Source of the DNA: Pseudoscleropodium purum
Taxonomy: Eukaryota > Streptophyta > Bryopsida > Hypnales > Brachytheciaceae
NCBI GenBank assembly: GCA_963969395.1
Contig: OZ017803.1
Location: 9,424,001 to 9,488,000, forward strand
Direction of reading: 5' to 3'
Length of the DNA: 64,000 nt
Part shown: positions 35,101 through 48,430 of the stretch, piece by piece
Layout: each line of letters opens with the position of its first letter
Numbering within the stretch: the stretch's first letter is position 1
The notes under the pieces: generated by a model
The model's input: only the letters and a program-made list of their open reading frames with translations
Databases searched by the model: none
What the model was told of the DNA's origin: nothing
Position numbers and translations under genes: made by a program

Positions 35101-38100
35101 AGTGTCTTTTCTTTGTCAAAATGAGTTGACCAAAACATATGCAAAGAAGTTAGCAATTAGATCTTTGGTATGCTTTTAGTGCATTTGTCTTGAAATATCC
35201 TTTAATTTAATATCTACTTTCAAGACATTTAATGCCACTTTGTTTACAAAAGTAAGGCCAGAGTAGTGGTTCTTTAAATGCTCATTGTCATTGTAAGAAA
35301 ATAGTTGAGAATTAGAAGATGACTAAATGTAACATTATCTCATTGCAAAGCAAGACAATTACTTTCCTACAAGATTGAAGGCTTTTTCATTTTCTCAATT
35401 TACTAAAATTTGACAAAATCATTGAAGGTTGACATTGTTTCCAAAAGGCAATAAATTAAAGTTGAAATGAATAGATTTGGATCAATGGTGGAAGAGAGGC
35501 CTAATGGTCTTACATAGATAGAATAGAGGTATTAAAATAATTCACTGAAAACACCTTGGATTGAATTAAAGGATAATAAATGACATACTCAAAGTGTAGG
35601 TAATATAGTTTTTAATCATTTCAACTCTAAAACAACATTAGAAAGAATGACCAACAACAAATGAAGAAAATGGTATTTTTATATTAAAAATGATTGAACA
35701 TTGTTACACATATCTTATATATTTTGAAGATATTGTAAAAAATAGTAATTTGACGTCCAAACTTTATAAAATCAACCTCAAGATATGAAGATCAATCTAT
35801 CAATATTTGAAACTCAATACTACATTCTTATTCTTTTGAATTTCCAAAAAATAAAATTGAATCCAAAAGAAAAATTTACCAGAAAAGAGTCTATTTTGAT
35901 GTTATGTTTAATCACAAATCACAATAGATAGTATAAACAACATTGTTTATATCTAAAGTTTACTAACTCGTCATCACATTCTTTTAATTTTTATATTTCA
36001 CAAACAAAATTTTATTTAATTAGGAAGGTAATTAGAGAAACACAACAATAGTTACACACAATTATGGCACAGAACATGCACACAAAAAGCATTTCCTTTA
36101 CAATTATCTTGCCATGTATATGGTAAAAGTTCCTACCTAAATTCTTTCCACATATTGTTATACTAGTTTAGTGCAATATTTCATGATTAAATATGCAAAA
36201 AACAACGATTTATAAGTTTTTTTGCTCTTTGCAATAGAAATGACAGTTTTCAATGTTTTTTTATGAAAAAAAGACCTTGATACTATAGGGTTAATTATTC
36301 CTTCGGTACCAAGTACCGCCATACTCACACATGTATATAGTTCCATTATCAATACTTCCATGTCTAAATGCAAAATGTTAAAAATATTTTATTTATATTT
36401 CTCCACAAAAGGACCGCTGGACCATTTGTTGTACCTCAATATCAAGCCTGCATTGATGATGCTCTAAAGGCATTGTAAATCTATTATAAATTTATTGCTT
36501 TCAATCTGCACACTTCTAATTTCTTTTGCTGTCAATAGAAACTTCTTTATGGAAACCAAAATTTGGGACTTTGCTATTGCATGTGTGTGCAATGTAGGTT
36601 TGCATGTCATTTAACCCATAAAACCCCAAACAACATTTTCTGGCAACATAGAAATTTTGTGCAGCTCATTACAAATGGACTTTTCATTTTTTATAACTCT
36701 TTTGAAATTTTCATAGAACATGTGCTTGAGGAGTAGTTTTAAGGCTCAACAATTTTCATAACTTTTGACTACATGGTTCAAAAGTTATTGTATGATATGT
36801 ACATGTTTTATTGCTCCATGGGCATTTCAAATTATTTCTCTATAATCACTTTTTTAAGAAATAAAAATTTGAAATTGATTTTTCTAGATTTATATCTACA
36901 AGGAAAGCTTTGAATCATTCCATTGTAGTCAATGAGATGAAAGTTACGAGGATTTTTAGTTTGCAAGCAGTTATGGATTAGCTACTCTAAAATAAACTTT
37001 GAAGACCTTTATTTAATTCAATTTTCAATATTTTTGAAAAAAAAAAACTAAAATCCAATAGGATGTAGATTGTTTATTACAACATTACATCCATTGGGAT
37101 TGGGATTTTTCAATTCCATAATTAAAATTCTTAACAATTTGAATTTTGAATCATTTTCTACTTCTTTCTAATTACTATTTTTTTCCTATATGTTGTACAA
37201 TTCCAACAATTTGAAGTTTTTCAAGCATGTATCCAAATTGCCTTGAAGAATTAATCCAAAAAGGCACCACCATTATGAATATTTTTCATACAAATTTGAC
37301 CTTGTAAAATGCAACTCTCGGGTTTTTTGTAGAGCAAAATAAAGGGATTTTTGTCAATTCAAATGCTAATATCTTGCAATCTACATGATGGAAATTTTTG
37401 AAATTCTTTCCACATTTAATAAAAGCAGCATAATACAAGATTTGACAATTACACATGTCCAAAAATTTTTTGTTTTTTAATTTGGCACTTGTATTAGAAA
37501 TGGTAGTTTTGGAGAGTTTTGGATTAAAATATAGTCAAATAACTTTAGGGTTTAAGATAAAAACACCCAATTGTGATATGTATACAAAATCAATCCATCT
37601 AAATTCTTGCCTAAATGTACAATGTTCATACATGAAAGCCTAAGGTTGATTTTAGGCACACCTATTTTCAGCATTTTGAAAATTTATAGTTTATTTATAT
37701 AGAGTTTATTAGAATCTTTTTTCAACTACCAACAATATCAACAAAAGCTTTTTCAATACAATATTAAGAACCATACTAAAAAATTATTTCTTTTAAAAAA
37801 TTTAAAAGACGAATATGAAATGTTTTTTGGTTAAATTTTTTTTTGAATATTCTCAACCCATTTTTCAACATATGGACTAAACTACATCTGTAATGGAGCT
37901 TATTTCTTTTACTCTAAAAGTGTTGAAAGATAAAACTTTACATTTAGGGAAGGCTTGAAAAACTATTTTTTGATGTTTAGGTGCATTGATCTTACAATGG
38001 GAGAAAATTTTTACTTAAGTTTTTTGGAAGGATGTACTTGAACAATTTAACTAAAAGATTCCATATTTGAATTTGTTGAAGAATAAATATAGATAAAAAA

Positions 38101-39594
38101 TTTAGCTTTGCTTTTAATAATATAGAGTAAAATTTTAAAGTAGTATTTGGCTTCAATATATCATAGTTTTTTAACCATCATTTATTATAAAAATTTACTA
38201 ATTGAAAAAAATAGTGTTTTAAGGAATTAATTTTGGTCTACAAAAATTGTTTTATTTACAAAAATCAAAGAGAATTTGGGAAAAGGATTAGGTATTAATT
38301 GTTTGCCTAAAGCATGCAAATGCCAATGGTTTTTTTACAATGGAGCAAAACATTCTTCCTACTTTCTTGATAGAACATATAATATGGTCTATCTGAGCTA
38401 GAATTTCAAAAGAAGTTCAAGGAAATCATATTTAACCCCTAGAGATCCAATCAATAATTTTATGATCATTGTATGACTTTGAGTATCATTTCTGGGTAGA
38501 AAAAATAAATATTTTTTCAAAATTTTATAATGTTTATGCAAATTAGACTAGTTATCTTTCTATTTACATTTTAAAATATAAAATAGCCATAGTCAAACAA
38601 AAAATAGAAGGAAAACAACTCACATTTTTTTAACACTTGTCTATTATTGGAAGGTTTATTGTTTGGAAAAAGTATTGATGTTCTCATCACTAAATATTAT
38701 GCTTATTTTGACAAACCAGTCAAAAACACAATTTTGACTAGTCATAGAAATTATATTATTGATGAATTTTTGAAGCAAATCTATAAGTAGATTTAAAATT
38801 GAGAATGAACAATTTATTTTTCTTCATGTTTCACAATGTCTACTTTGATACAAACTTCAAAATAGTTATGGAACTTGTATTTTACAACATGTTTATGTAT
38901 TGTCCAAAATTGTTGGATCTTTAAGAGTATGGTTATAGTCTCTAAAGGATTACGGTGTTTTAGGGTCCCAAATTGCCTCAAAATATTTATCCTCAAAGCA
39001 AGGTAAAAATCTTCATCAATATATTTTAAAATAAATTCAACCATAGGATCCTTTTTTTAATTAGTTCAAGTACATTGATCCAAAATTGTAGAGTGAATAC
39101 TTCAATTGATTGCAAATTCAATGTGACTAAGCTTCAAAGTATAGGCTTTTCTAGCTATTCTAAAAGGTGAAGTTTTGTCTTCCAACATTTTTAGGAAAAA
39201 ACATGTGTGTCCTACAACTTGTGCATTTAATCAATATGTTGTAAAAGGGATTGAAAACATATATATAATTTTTTAACCAAATAGCTTTTTGTATTCATCT
39301 TTAATCTTTAAGAAAATTATAAAGTAGAAAGTGGAAATAAATAGAAAACAACAAATTTGCTAAGAACTTTTACAAGAAATTAAGAATTTTTGATCTCAAT
39401 AGTGAGAATATTTTAGTAAAATTTAATATCCTTTATTTTTATTTTATCTGGAAATTTTCAAAATTGAGAGCAAAAAATGACTTTATATGATTTTCTACCT
39501 TCATAGCATGCAAAATAAAACCCTTCATAATTTTTTCCCATTATTTGGAATTGAATGGTTCAAATGTTTTTGAGGGACAAATCACAAAGTGTTA

Positions 39595-39790
39595 ATATAT
39601 GAGCATAGAATCTATGAGTCTATATTATAAACATCTTCTATGGTTATAGGTGTTTCTGTTATAGATACCTATAACATAGACTCATTATGTATTATAATGT
39701 ACTCATTTTGTATTATAATGTACCTATATTATAGATGCATATGTTATAAACACCTTCAAATGGTTGTAAGTACATACTTACAATTAGGTT
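39595..39790. repeat. AT-rich palindromic repeat (related to 59.9 kb)
   Basis: Words such as TACCTATAATATAG, ATAAACACCT and GTTATAGGTGTTT recur in both orientations here and again at about 59935-60110, followed in both places by TAGGCTCATG. The texture suggests a short self-complementary repeat family. Low sequence complexity limits confidence. Confidence 0.4.
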
Positions 39791-42449
39791 CAAGATTTTT
39801 AGGCTCATGCTTATGTATTCACATGCTAGCATCATTGGGTATCAATCTGTACAATACCAAAAAATAATTAATATTTTCTTAGAATATATTTTTTGTTGCC
39901 TGCTTTGACATTCAAAAATAAACTTTTAATTTTTGCAATATTTATCAAAATGATGTAAAACTAAGCTTCACATGTAGATTATTATGATTAGCATTCATCT
40001 TAAAACTTTCATGCAAAACTTCTAAATCTTGAAGTCAATAATAAAGCTTGCCCAAGTTCTCAAAAAATACAAAGTAGATTCCTTGGTCTTTTAGGGCTTA
40101 ATAACTCAACAATAAATATTCACCAAAACTACCAATTATATTGAGTAGTACTAATTATGAACAATTTGGTTTCCAACATATCTCTAGAAGAGATTTTGTA
40201 ATTTTCAAATTTTAGACCCCATGGAATTTTTATGAGCCAATAATTTGAAATCTATAATAAGTACAATTATTATCTTTGGACTTTTTGAAATAGAAAAATG
40301 ATATTGTGCCAAATTTGATGACAAACTAGGGAGAAGACAATTTTAGATGTGCGGTGCAAAAAGTGCCCCTATTTTGGACAAGGAATAGGCCCCTATTTTA
40401 TACAACCCGTGCACATCTATACATACCTACCAAGTAAACACCTTCCAAAATTAACCTTCAAACAAACAAATTATTGTTTAAGTCATGAGGTTTTGATACC
40501 TCTAATTTGTGCAAATTTGTTACAATCCAATACTTTTGTCATCGAAATAGTGATTCATTGAGTGATTATTAAGTTTTTCATTTGTATTAAAAATATAATT
40601 GTTTGAAAAAAAATTGGTTAATATCTTGCATTTAAAAAAGATAATTCCAAATTCCAAATTTTATCATTTCAAATCAAATCATATTTTCAATTTCCATGCA
40701 TTATTTTATTGGGCCATTGTAAATGAAGGTATGTTTACCAACGTAATTTTTTTGGTAATCTATTGCCAAAAAATGACCTCCTTTAGTCCTTTGCAACAAC
40801 ATCATAGAAAATTTTGGATTGAAAAAAATATATTCTGCCAAATCCATTCAAATGAGGGCTAGCGATTTGGAAAATCTATCTTATTATAGAAAACTACTAA
40901 ATACAAATAGAACAATATAGTTTAAAATAGTATAAATTGGTGCCTTTATCTTATAGATGTTGGCCAACTACATGAGTGATAGGATTAGAGGGCAAAAAAT
41001 TTATCTTGATATTCACCCACAATTATCACTACTTCAAATGCGACACCTACATTTGAACCCAAAAGCAACATCATAACCTAGATATTAATTACACAAGATC
41101 ATGAGAACTTAGGACAAAAATGCTTATTGTTGATTTTTGGTACATCTACTAAATTTTTTTTGAAATTTTATAACTTATTTATGTATATATAATGTCTACA
41201 TAATGCATGACAAATTGCATTGGAATATTCTTATATTTGCCAACAAGATTCAAGAAAAACTAATTTATATTTTATAGTTTTGAATATGCTTAGTTGCAAG
41301 TATTGTCAATAATGGGTGCATTTAAAGTAGGACACCCGAGTGTATCAAGTGCCTAATAGAGTCACTTGATGTCTTTTGTAACCTGTCTTTTGGGTGGATA
41401 GTGAGGGATAAGTGCATTTCAGTTACTACACACACACCTTCCATTCACTTAAAAGACTCCATAAGAAATTTAATTATTTATTAGCCTCCCCCATTTTTGT
41501 GAATAATATTTTCGTTTTGTATTCCCCTCCTCCTCCTATTTGAATCTAAGGGAGCAACTTTGAGTTGCAAACAATATGGAATATATTCGTGTAGATAAAC
41601 TTAGGTTGTCATTTTAAAAATCAAACCCCAAGCAAATAGTCAAAGTTCATTCCTAGGGAAGCTAATATAATAGGATTACTTCTAATTAACTCTTAATAGG
41701 TCATTTGCAATTGTAGAATATTATAGAAAATATGTTCTTCAACCACATACATAAATAATTCTCCTTGCGCGAAGAAGCTAATTACTAAATTTCTCACTCC
41801 ACTCTTAAAGGCCACAAAGGTTAGGAACTCTCTCAAATTGTTTATTTTTTTCTTTATTTTTTTCTTTTCATTCTTTAATCTTCACAAAATACATTTTATT
41901 CTTTCTACATGTACTTTCGACTTGGATTTGATACCCTTTTTAATTGAACAGCCTTCACGATCTCAGATCAACCACCACAAATACAATTTAAAATGAATCA
42001 CTACTTTTGTAAATTGGTCTTGCCTTCCGATTTGGGAACCAACATAATCTTCTCTACCAACTTTGGCTTGACAACTCCCATGTCACAACTTGATTTCATG
42101 AATCCACGACATTAACAGAACTTGCATTTTTACGTCCACCAATTTGGAATCAATTTTTATATCTTTAAAATTTCCATATTTAACCAATTATTTCCTAATT
42201 ATCTCTCATTCATTCATTATATACATACTAGACTTACACTCTTATTCGGTAAATGCTACACATAACTCACAGACACAACTCGGATATAATCATAAACATT
42301 CCCAATTCAAGTTCCACACATAATTCATTCACAGATTATAAACCGACTAGGTAATCACAAGACAATATTAAGACTTTATTCATATGTCGACTTGGACTAT
42401 TACAATTCTAACTGTAAACATCTTGACTAAAATTCAAATACAAATTTAA

Positions 42450-43340
42450 TTCACTCAGCAGATTTACAATTTGGGCACTCTAAGATAATATTACAACGAC
42501 ATTCACATATACAATTTGGATCAATCATTAAGCACTTCACATCACAATCCACCTCAATTCGGTTGAAATATATTTTCATTTAAATTCCAAATTGATGATT
42601 AAATTACCGTTATAGCTTTTACACTTTTGTTCATCATCAAAATTCATGATCTATCTATTAAGCTCTAATCAACTCTCCAATTAGTAAATTCTAGCATCAA
42701 CATTCTACAAATTCCAACTAGGATTTGTAAATCTTCTCAACTTCAACTACCTATTTGGAAATTTTCTTCATCACACCATCTTCACAATTCTACACATCCA
42801 CATCACCATGCACTGGCACCACACATCCCCAACTAGGACACCCATTCACTCACACCGATCCAAACTTGGATCTACACTGATACATTTTCCAACTAGGAAA
42901 TCAAATACAAACAAACATACACATAAAGAACACAGACACAACAAAAACGAATTATACAGCCTTAACCAACTAGGATTCACATTAGACTTCATTCAACAAC
43001 GGGTTCAAGAAATGACTCCAAATTAGGACCTAATAAGACTTACAAAGACAGTTACCAAATTGAAAAAGACAGCCAACTGACATTGACCTTCAATTGGGAT
43101 TCACAAGACACCAACAATAACAAAAAATCCAACAACATCTACCGGCCATTCATCCAATTCGGCTAAAAACACAATTGACTCAAACCTAAATACTAACTCA
43201 ATTGGCATCCACTACTGACTCACCAACTCAGTACTAAACTCCCAACTTGGAACTTAACCAACCACTTACTAGACAACAAAAAGATTCCCATTTGGAACTA
43301 AATCAGTAACCAAAACACTCAATTTAGACACTAAAAAAGA
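42450..43340 (+). repeat. Large repeat arm 1 (inverted copy at 50.0-50.95 kb)
   Basis: This C/A-rich, G-poor tract carries a motif of the form CCAA(C/T)T(A/T/C)GGA about every 40-60 bp. The reverse complement of about 50050-50960 aligns along its length. Shared anchors are ATTTGGAAATTTTCTTCAT/ATTTGGAAAATTCTTCAT, CACTGGC, CCAACTAGGACAC, GATCCAA(A/C)CTTGGATC, GGTTACCAAATTG/AGTTACCAAATTG, AGCCAACT and ATTTGGAACT. The two arms are therefore homologous and in opposite orientation, about 6.7 kb apart. There is no coding potential; frames here such as 42808-43026 are compositional. Confidence 0.7.
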
Positions 43341-43399
43341 TCACTTAATCATCAAAAAGCCTCAAAATGTCCTTCAATTGATTCAAAAAAAAATATGAG

Positions 43400-43530
43400 T
43401 CTTAGTCCTATTCGGTTATCTATAGTTCATATCCCGTATTTGTATTATATTGTATTCATATTGTATCCGTATCTTGTATTTGTATCCCAAACCCATACCC
43501 ATACCCGTATCTATACTTGTATTTCTTATT
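43400..43530 (+). repeat. Imperfect TATCCGTATTTG microsatellite
   Basis: Degenerate units related to TATCCGTATTTG and CCCATACCCG repeat about ten times (TATCCCGTATTTGTAT, TATCCGTATCTTG, CCCATACCCATACCCG). It directly follows repeat arm 1. Confidence 0.6.
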
Positions 43531-46026
43531 TTTCTACATGGATGACAGATGAGAATAGACAGAGCTGATCGGACGGCTAAGCATTTTTCAAATTTGATAG
43601 TAGAAAGAAGGCTTCCATTTTTGTATTTTAAGCAATCAATGGTCGGGAGGGACTCATTTAAAAAAAGATTGATCTAACGGTGGAGAGCGGGCGGGGATCC
43701 TTAGGGTTGGGTCTCATCTTTTCACCGGATAGTCACACTTGATGCAATGGTCACATTCAACACATCTCCTTGGCCCTTAAAGCCTTGAGGCATGATTTCA
43801 AGCCATTTTTCACTTTTGGGTGCAATATTTTTTTGAATTCTTGGACATTTTTACTAGAGTTGTTTTTGAAATAAAACTTGATGTCTAAAAAGCTTTACAA
43901 CAATCCAAGTTGTGAATAAAAAGCTATCCTTCAAAACGACAATTTTTTTTAAGTAGACGCATTATCAAGTAGCCATGATAGAAAGGTCCAATTAGTCTAA
44001 AATTTTTTACTTGCACTCTCAACAAGCTTTGGTAAACATAAATCCAAAAATTGAAAGACATATGAGTACACAAGTCTAGTTTATAAGTATTTGAAATAAT
44101 TTTTTCTCATTTAGGTAATTTTCAAATCTTAACTTCTAAAATTCTTTCATGTTTAAAGGCTTAAAACTACTTCAAAATATTAGTCTCCAAATTAAGGCTA
44201 AAATCTTCACCTATCTTCTAGTCGAGGTTGCAACTTCATATGATAATAAGTAGAAAGAAGTAGAGAATGATTTAAAATACTAAATTTTTTGCAAATTTAT
44301 TTATGGAAATGCCAATTCTAATAGATGTAATGTTATAATAAATAATCCGCATCCTATGATTTTATTTTATTTCCAAAAATATTGAAAGTTAAGTAAATTA
44401 AAGGACTTCAAAGATTATTTCAAGGATAGAGATTCCATAACTTCTTGCAAAAGAATCCTCGTCATAGCTTTCATCTCATTAGTGAAATAAGAATGATTCA
44501 AAGCTTTCCGCATGTACAATACATAAATCTAGAAAATCAATTTCAAATTCTTTTCCTTATAGAATGATTTTTTTGAGCTACACAAATTGCTTGGATTGAA
44601 AAAACAACTACATATCATACAATAATGTTTTGACCATGTAGTCAAAAGTTATGAAAATTGTTGTACATCAACCCTTTAAAGATCGAGTACACAATAAATC
44701 CTCTTCAAATTTTCAAAATCAAATTCTTGGTAGGGTGAAATAGATTTGAATACTTTGTAACCTAGAAGCTTGTAGAGTAATAAGTTGATATACTTGTTCC
44801 AATTTTCAATTTTCAAAACTTCTATGTGAGAAGTATTTAAGAATTTATATAGGAAATGTAATTTTATAGAAAAAGGGAGTAAATATAATATTTTTCCAAT
44901 GAAAGGAATAGTAGGCATGGGAAAAAACATTTTTTTGGACATTTCTAATTTTATTTTGCACAAATAAATTGGGTCTAGAAACTATTTTCCAAATTTTTAT
45001 TTTTAGTAATTTTAAAAATACAAGGTTCAATCTAGTGTGATTAAGAATACAAATTAATTAGAAAGATTCTAAACTTTTTAACAATATTCCAAAAAAGTTC
45101 TAATAATATCAATTGTTAAATTTTAAAAATTGAGGCATGTATATATTTAAAAAAAGAATTTAGAATACAATTTGGTTAGTTTTGACTTTTTACTCCTGTT
45201 TGAAGATGTGTACAAATTTGAGATATTTTTTTATTTACCAAAATTTTTAATTAAAAAATACAAAATTTTCTTGAATATGAATTTTTTGGAGGTTAAAAAG
45301 CATTATTCATCTTCTTATAATTTTTCTTCCCCCAATATTGCTTTTTTTGCCTATTAAATTGATCATCCAAAATTGTATTAATCTAAAATTTTAATGGTCA
45401 ATATGTTCCACAATTAATTCTATACATACAAGACAAACTATAGTCTTTATTTTTGTACAATTGAATTAAAAAATTTAAGCTCATTCATGTACAAAAAAAT
45501 ATCAAAGCGGGAAAATTTGTTGAAAATCTCCATTGTCAAAAAGTTATTGGGCCTTGAATGGTTAAGGTAGTAGCACCCATAACTGTCAAAATAAGCAAAT
45601 CAGTAGGGGTTAGAGGCATCTTTTTTTAGAAAAAATATTTTTGTAGTACTAGCAACTGAAAATCATGAATTTAAAAAAAAAAAAAAAATTTTTGGACAAG
45701 ACATCTAATTTCTCTGAATTTTCAAAGTAGAACTCACCAAGGCACCCTAAACCACACTCTAATAAATCTATCTCGATTCTCACAACAAAATCTAAGAAAT
45801 TCAAATCCTACCAATCACAATTAAGAATGGGTGATAGTTTCAAGGTACTCTTGGAGACAATTTAAAGGCACTCTACTAACTAGTTATGGGTATAGTCACG
45901 GTTATGGATGTTGCTACCTTAAAGCTACTCCTTGACCACATGTTGTGTGAGAATTTCAAAGAAAAGAATAAAAATTATGTTTGTAAATAGATGACCCCAA
46001 ATGCTATAGTGCCAAGAATGCTACTT
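43531..46026. other. AT-rich intergenic DNA
   Basis: About 43540-43790 has mixed composition with GCGGGCGGGG but no frame of interest. The rest is AT-rich and includes the second copy of the 32.0-kb dispersed repeat at 45615-45760. No gene was recognised. Confidence 0.45.
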
Positions 46027-46141
46027 GGTCCTTTAGGGGTTAAAAAACTCAATTTCCAATTCTTGTAAGTCAAAATCATATGCTTGTATGCCTTTCAACT
46101 TTTGGAATTATTTAATGAAGCTTGTTAACCCCTAAAGGACC
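46027..46141. mobile_element. 115-bp element with perfect 17-bp inverted ends
   Basis: The segment begins with GGTCCTTTAGGGGTTAA (46027-46043) and ends with its exact reverse complement TTAACCCCTAAAGGACC (46125-46141). The interior is AT-rich and non-coding. No clear target duplication adjoins it. A near-identical end (16 of 17) occurs at 30290-30306 in the Agenet intron. It may be a miniature inverted-repeat element or a stable stem-loop. Confidence 0.55.
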
Positions 46142-47279
46142 GAATGACAGTTGAACTTACCCAAACAATCTTGGAAAGGTCCATGTAAAGTCATTATTTA
46201 ATAGATGTTCTTAAATTTGTGATGCAAGATGCAAACATGTACTCCCCAGCAGAAATATAATTTTTTTCGTGATTAGGTGCCTAAATCAAAAGTCATGTTG
46301 CCTTGAACTTTGAAGGTATCTTGGGCAGCTTTGGGCAACAGTGTAAAACTTCTTTGATAATTTTAAAATTTGACAAGTATATAACTTATATGATTCAAGA
46401 TGCAAAAGTAAAAAAATAATCCATGTATAGTGTAAAAATCTCACTTTAGGAAGAGTTAAAGGCTACTGGCTCTATTGGGCAAGGTCGGAAATTTTTTTTC
46501 TCTTAACTTCAAATGTTATAATCTTTCAATTTGTGTGGTCAAAGTTTCTGAAATTTTTTCCACGCATTTCTAGTTAAGTCTAGTACAACTTTGTTCAATT
46601 GAATTTTGAAAAAAAACTCTTTTTTTCATTTTTCTGTGCTGCCCTAAAATTTGCCAGTTTTTGACAATTTCTGTCCAAAATGTGCCTCAGTCCTTTAGAG
46701 TATGTGTAAAATATTTTAGATCAATTAGACTTATCTATCATAGTTGTCTAAAACCTCTCTTACTTCAGAAGAATTTGTTATTTTGAGGTATAATTTTAAC
46801 TTTGACTTGGATTGTTGTAAAATCTTCTAGGCATCAAGCTAGAAGTGAAACACACCCTTTATAGAAATTTCACAAGAATACAACAAATATTGTACTAGGA
46901 AGTGCCTCTTTAAAAGTGGAAAAATGGCCCGATATCATGCCTCAAGACTTTCAAGGACTACTCAATATATACCTCTTCTTGTTGAAACATTTAAAAAATA
47001 TTTTCCAAAAAACTTTTGACTCTTTATAACTTTTGCACATGACATTTCAATGATGCATTCTACTTTGGTGCATTGAAAACTTTTGTCACTTACCAATGGG
47101 GGAGAACAAATTTTTTTCCAATAGTTTAATATTAGACTTAGAAAAAGTGATGATTACGAGTGTCCCTACCTTACCATATATCCAATTCTCTTCCATGTAT
47201 TCCCAAATTCCTTGATGAGCCCCTCAAGATAGTCTATTTTTAAAGCATTGATTGCCTTTTCATAAAATTTAAACTCTTT

Positions 47280-47520
47280 GGAAACAATTTTTTTTCCAGT
47301 AAATTTCAGTATGAAGAAAAATGGAATTGGCACCTAATCCAAGTCATTTCATATTTTTTGGACCTTGGTGGAATTAGTTACAAATTTTTGAAGTTGAAAC
47401 ACTAAAAACAACCACCTCCTAAAATGTACACTGTTTGCATTCTAGAGAAAGCAAAATGTGCCTTTGTGTCACGATTGGTTTTAGACCATGGGCGGTTTTA
47501 GAGCAGCTACCTACCCTTAC
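47280..47520 (+). repeat. Dispersed repeat copy (with 12.7 and 48.2 kb)
   Basis: It contains AGTAAATTTCAGTATGAAG, AAAAATGGAATTGGCAC, TTTCATATTTTTTGGA, GGTGGAATTAGTTACAAA, AAAATGTACACTGTTTG and AAATGTGCCTTTGTGTCACG. These are in the same order as in the copy at 48190-48430 and the reverse complement of 12640-12885. Confidence 0.65.
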
Positions 47521-48189
47521 ATTAGCCCCTTCCTAGTGCTGCCCTTTTTTTTTTTTAAATTAAAATTTTTTTAAACACATGGACAATTTCCATTGACTGT
47601 CCTTTTTTGAAGTTTGAACGTTACCGAAAAGCTCCCTTCTGAATTTTTCCCCTTCACCCCCAAAAGATTCATTAGTTTAGTTCTTTTGAAGAGCTTGGAG
47701 AAAAGTTAAACCCCCAAAAGCAAAAATTTGTAATGAGTAGTCTTAGGCCTACCTAGTGCATATTCTCTCCCCAACATGTCCCCCTCTATTTGGACTAAAT
47801 CTACTGTTTTCAAGGGACTGATTATTCGGTGGTGCTCACATGAAACATGACACTGCAATCTCCAGCACTACTATATTATTGTATGTGCACGGGGACATGG
47901 GAAACGTACAACGAAAACTTCTCATTGTGGGCTACTTTTTAGAAAAAATAACAATTATAACGGACATAACTTTTCATTGAGGGTCCCTCCAACCCCCCAA
48001 CAAAGAATTAAAAATGAAAAAAAGTAGGACCAGAAAGACGTTTGCCCCAGTCTGTCCAATTTCACTTTTCTGCAAGAAGATTAGAATTAAAGTATTATAA
48101 TTACTAGGGGTAAGGTAGGAGGTCTGTAAAGGGATCATCTAAGCAATGAACCTGAATTTGGGGGAGGTAAAACATCTTGAAATACTTTT

Positions 48190-48430
48190 CAGTCAATTTT
48201 CCTTGAAAGACAAGAAGAAATGGCATGTGGCTGAAGTTGTTTCATATTTTTTGGAACTTTGTGGAATTAGTTATGAAATTTTGAAGCTGAAGTGGCATAG
48301 GGCAATAAAAGCGACCACCCCCTAGAATGTACACTATTTGTACATTTTGATGCACTGAAAAAATCAAAATGTACCTCTGTTGCATGATCGGTTCAAAATG
48401 CCCACTCGCAGTTCAAGCCTCCTACCTTAG
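48190..48430 (+). repeat. Dispersed repeat copy (with 12.7 and 47.3 kb)
   Basis: It contains TTTCATATTTTTTGGAAC, TGTGGAATTAGTTATGAA, CCCTAGAATGTACACT and AAAATGTACCTCTGTTGCAT. It lies about 910 bp after the 47.3-kb copy in the same orientation. Two direct copies this close could be the ends of one larger element or independent insertions; I saw no coding sequence between them. Confidence 0.6.

Larger units (their letters stand above)
30880..42440. other. Gene-poor AT-rich region
   Basis: About 30880-31760 has balanced composition and may hold 3' untranslated sequence of the Agenet gene, for example the GAACTGTACAGTCC block near 31360. From about 31980 onward the DNA is AT-rich with no recognisable gene. 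It includes a dispersed repeat shared with 45.6 kb (at 32040-32180) and AT-rich palindromic repeats (39.6-39.8 kb). The open frames are short and of low complexity. Confidence 0.45.

Noticed and set aside
42808..43026. His/Thr-rich frame
   Set aside because: Translation of a C/A-rich repeat arm; its inverted partner at 50 kb gives similar compositional frames.
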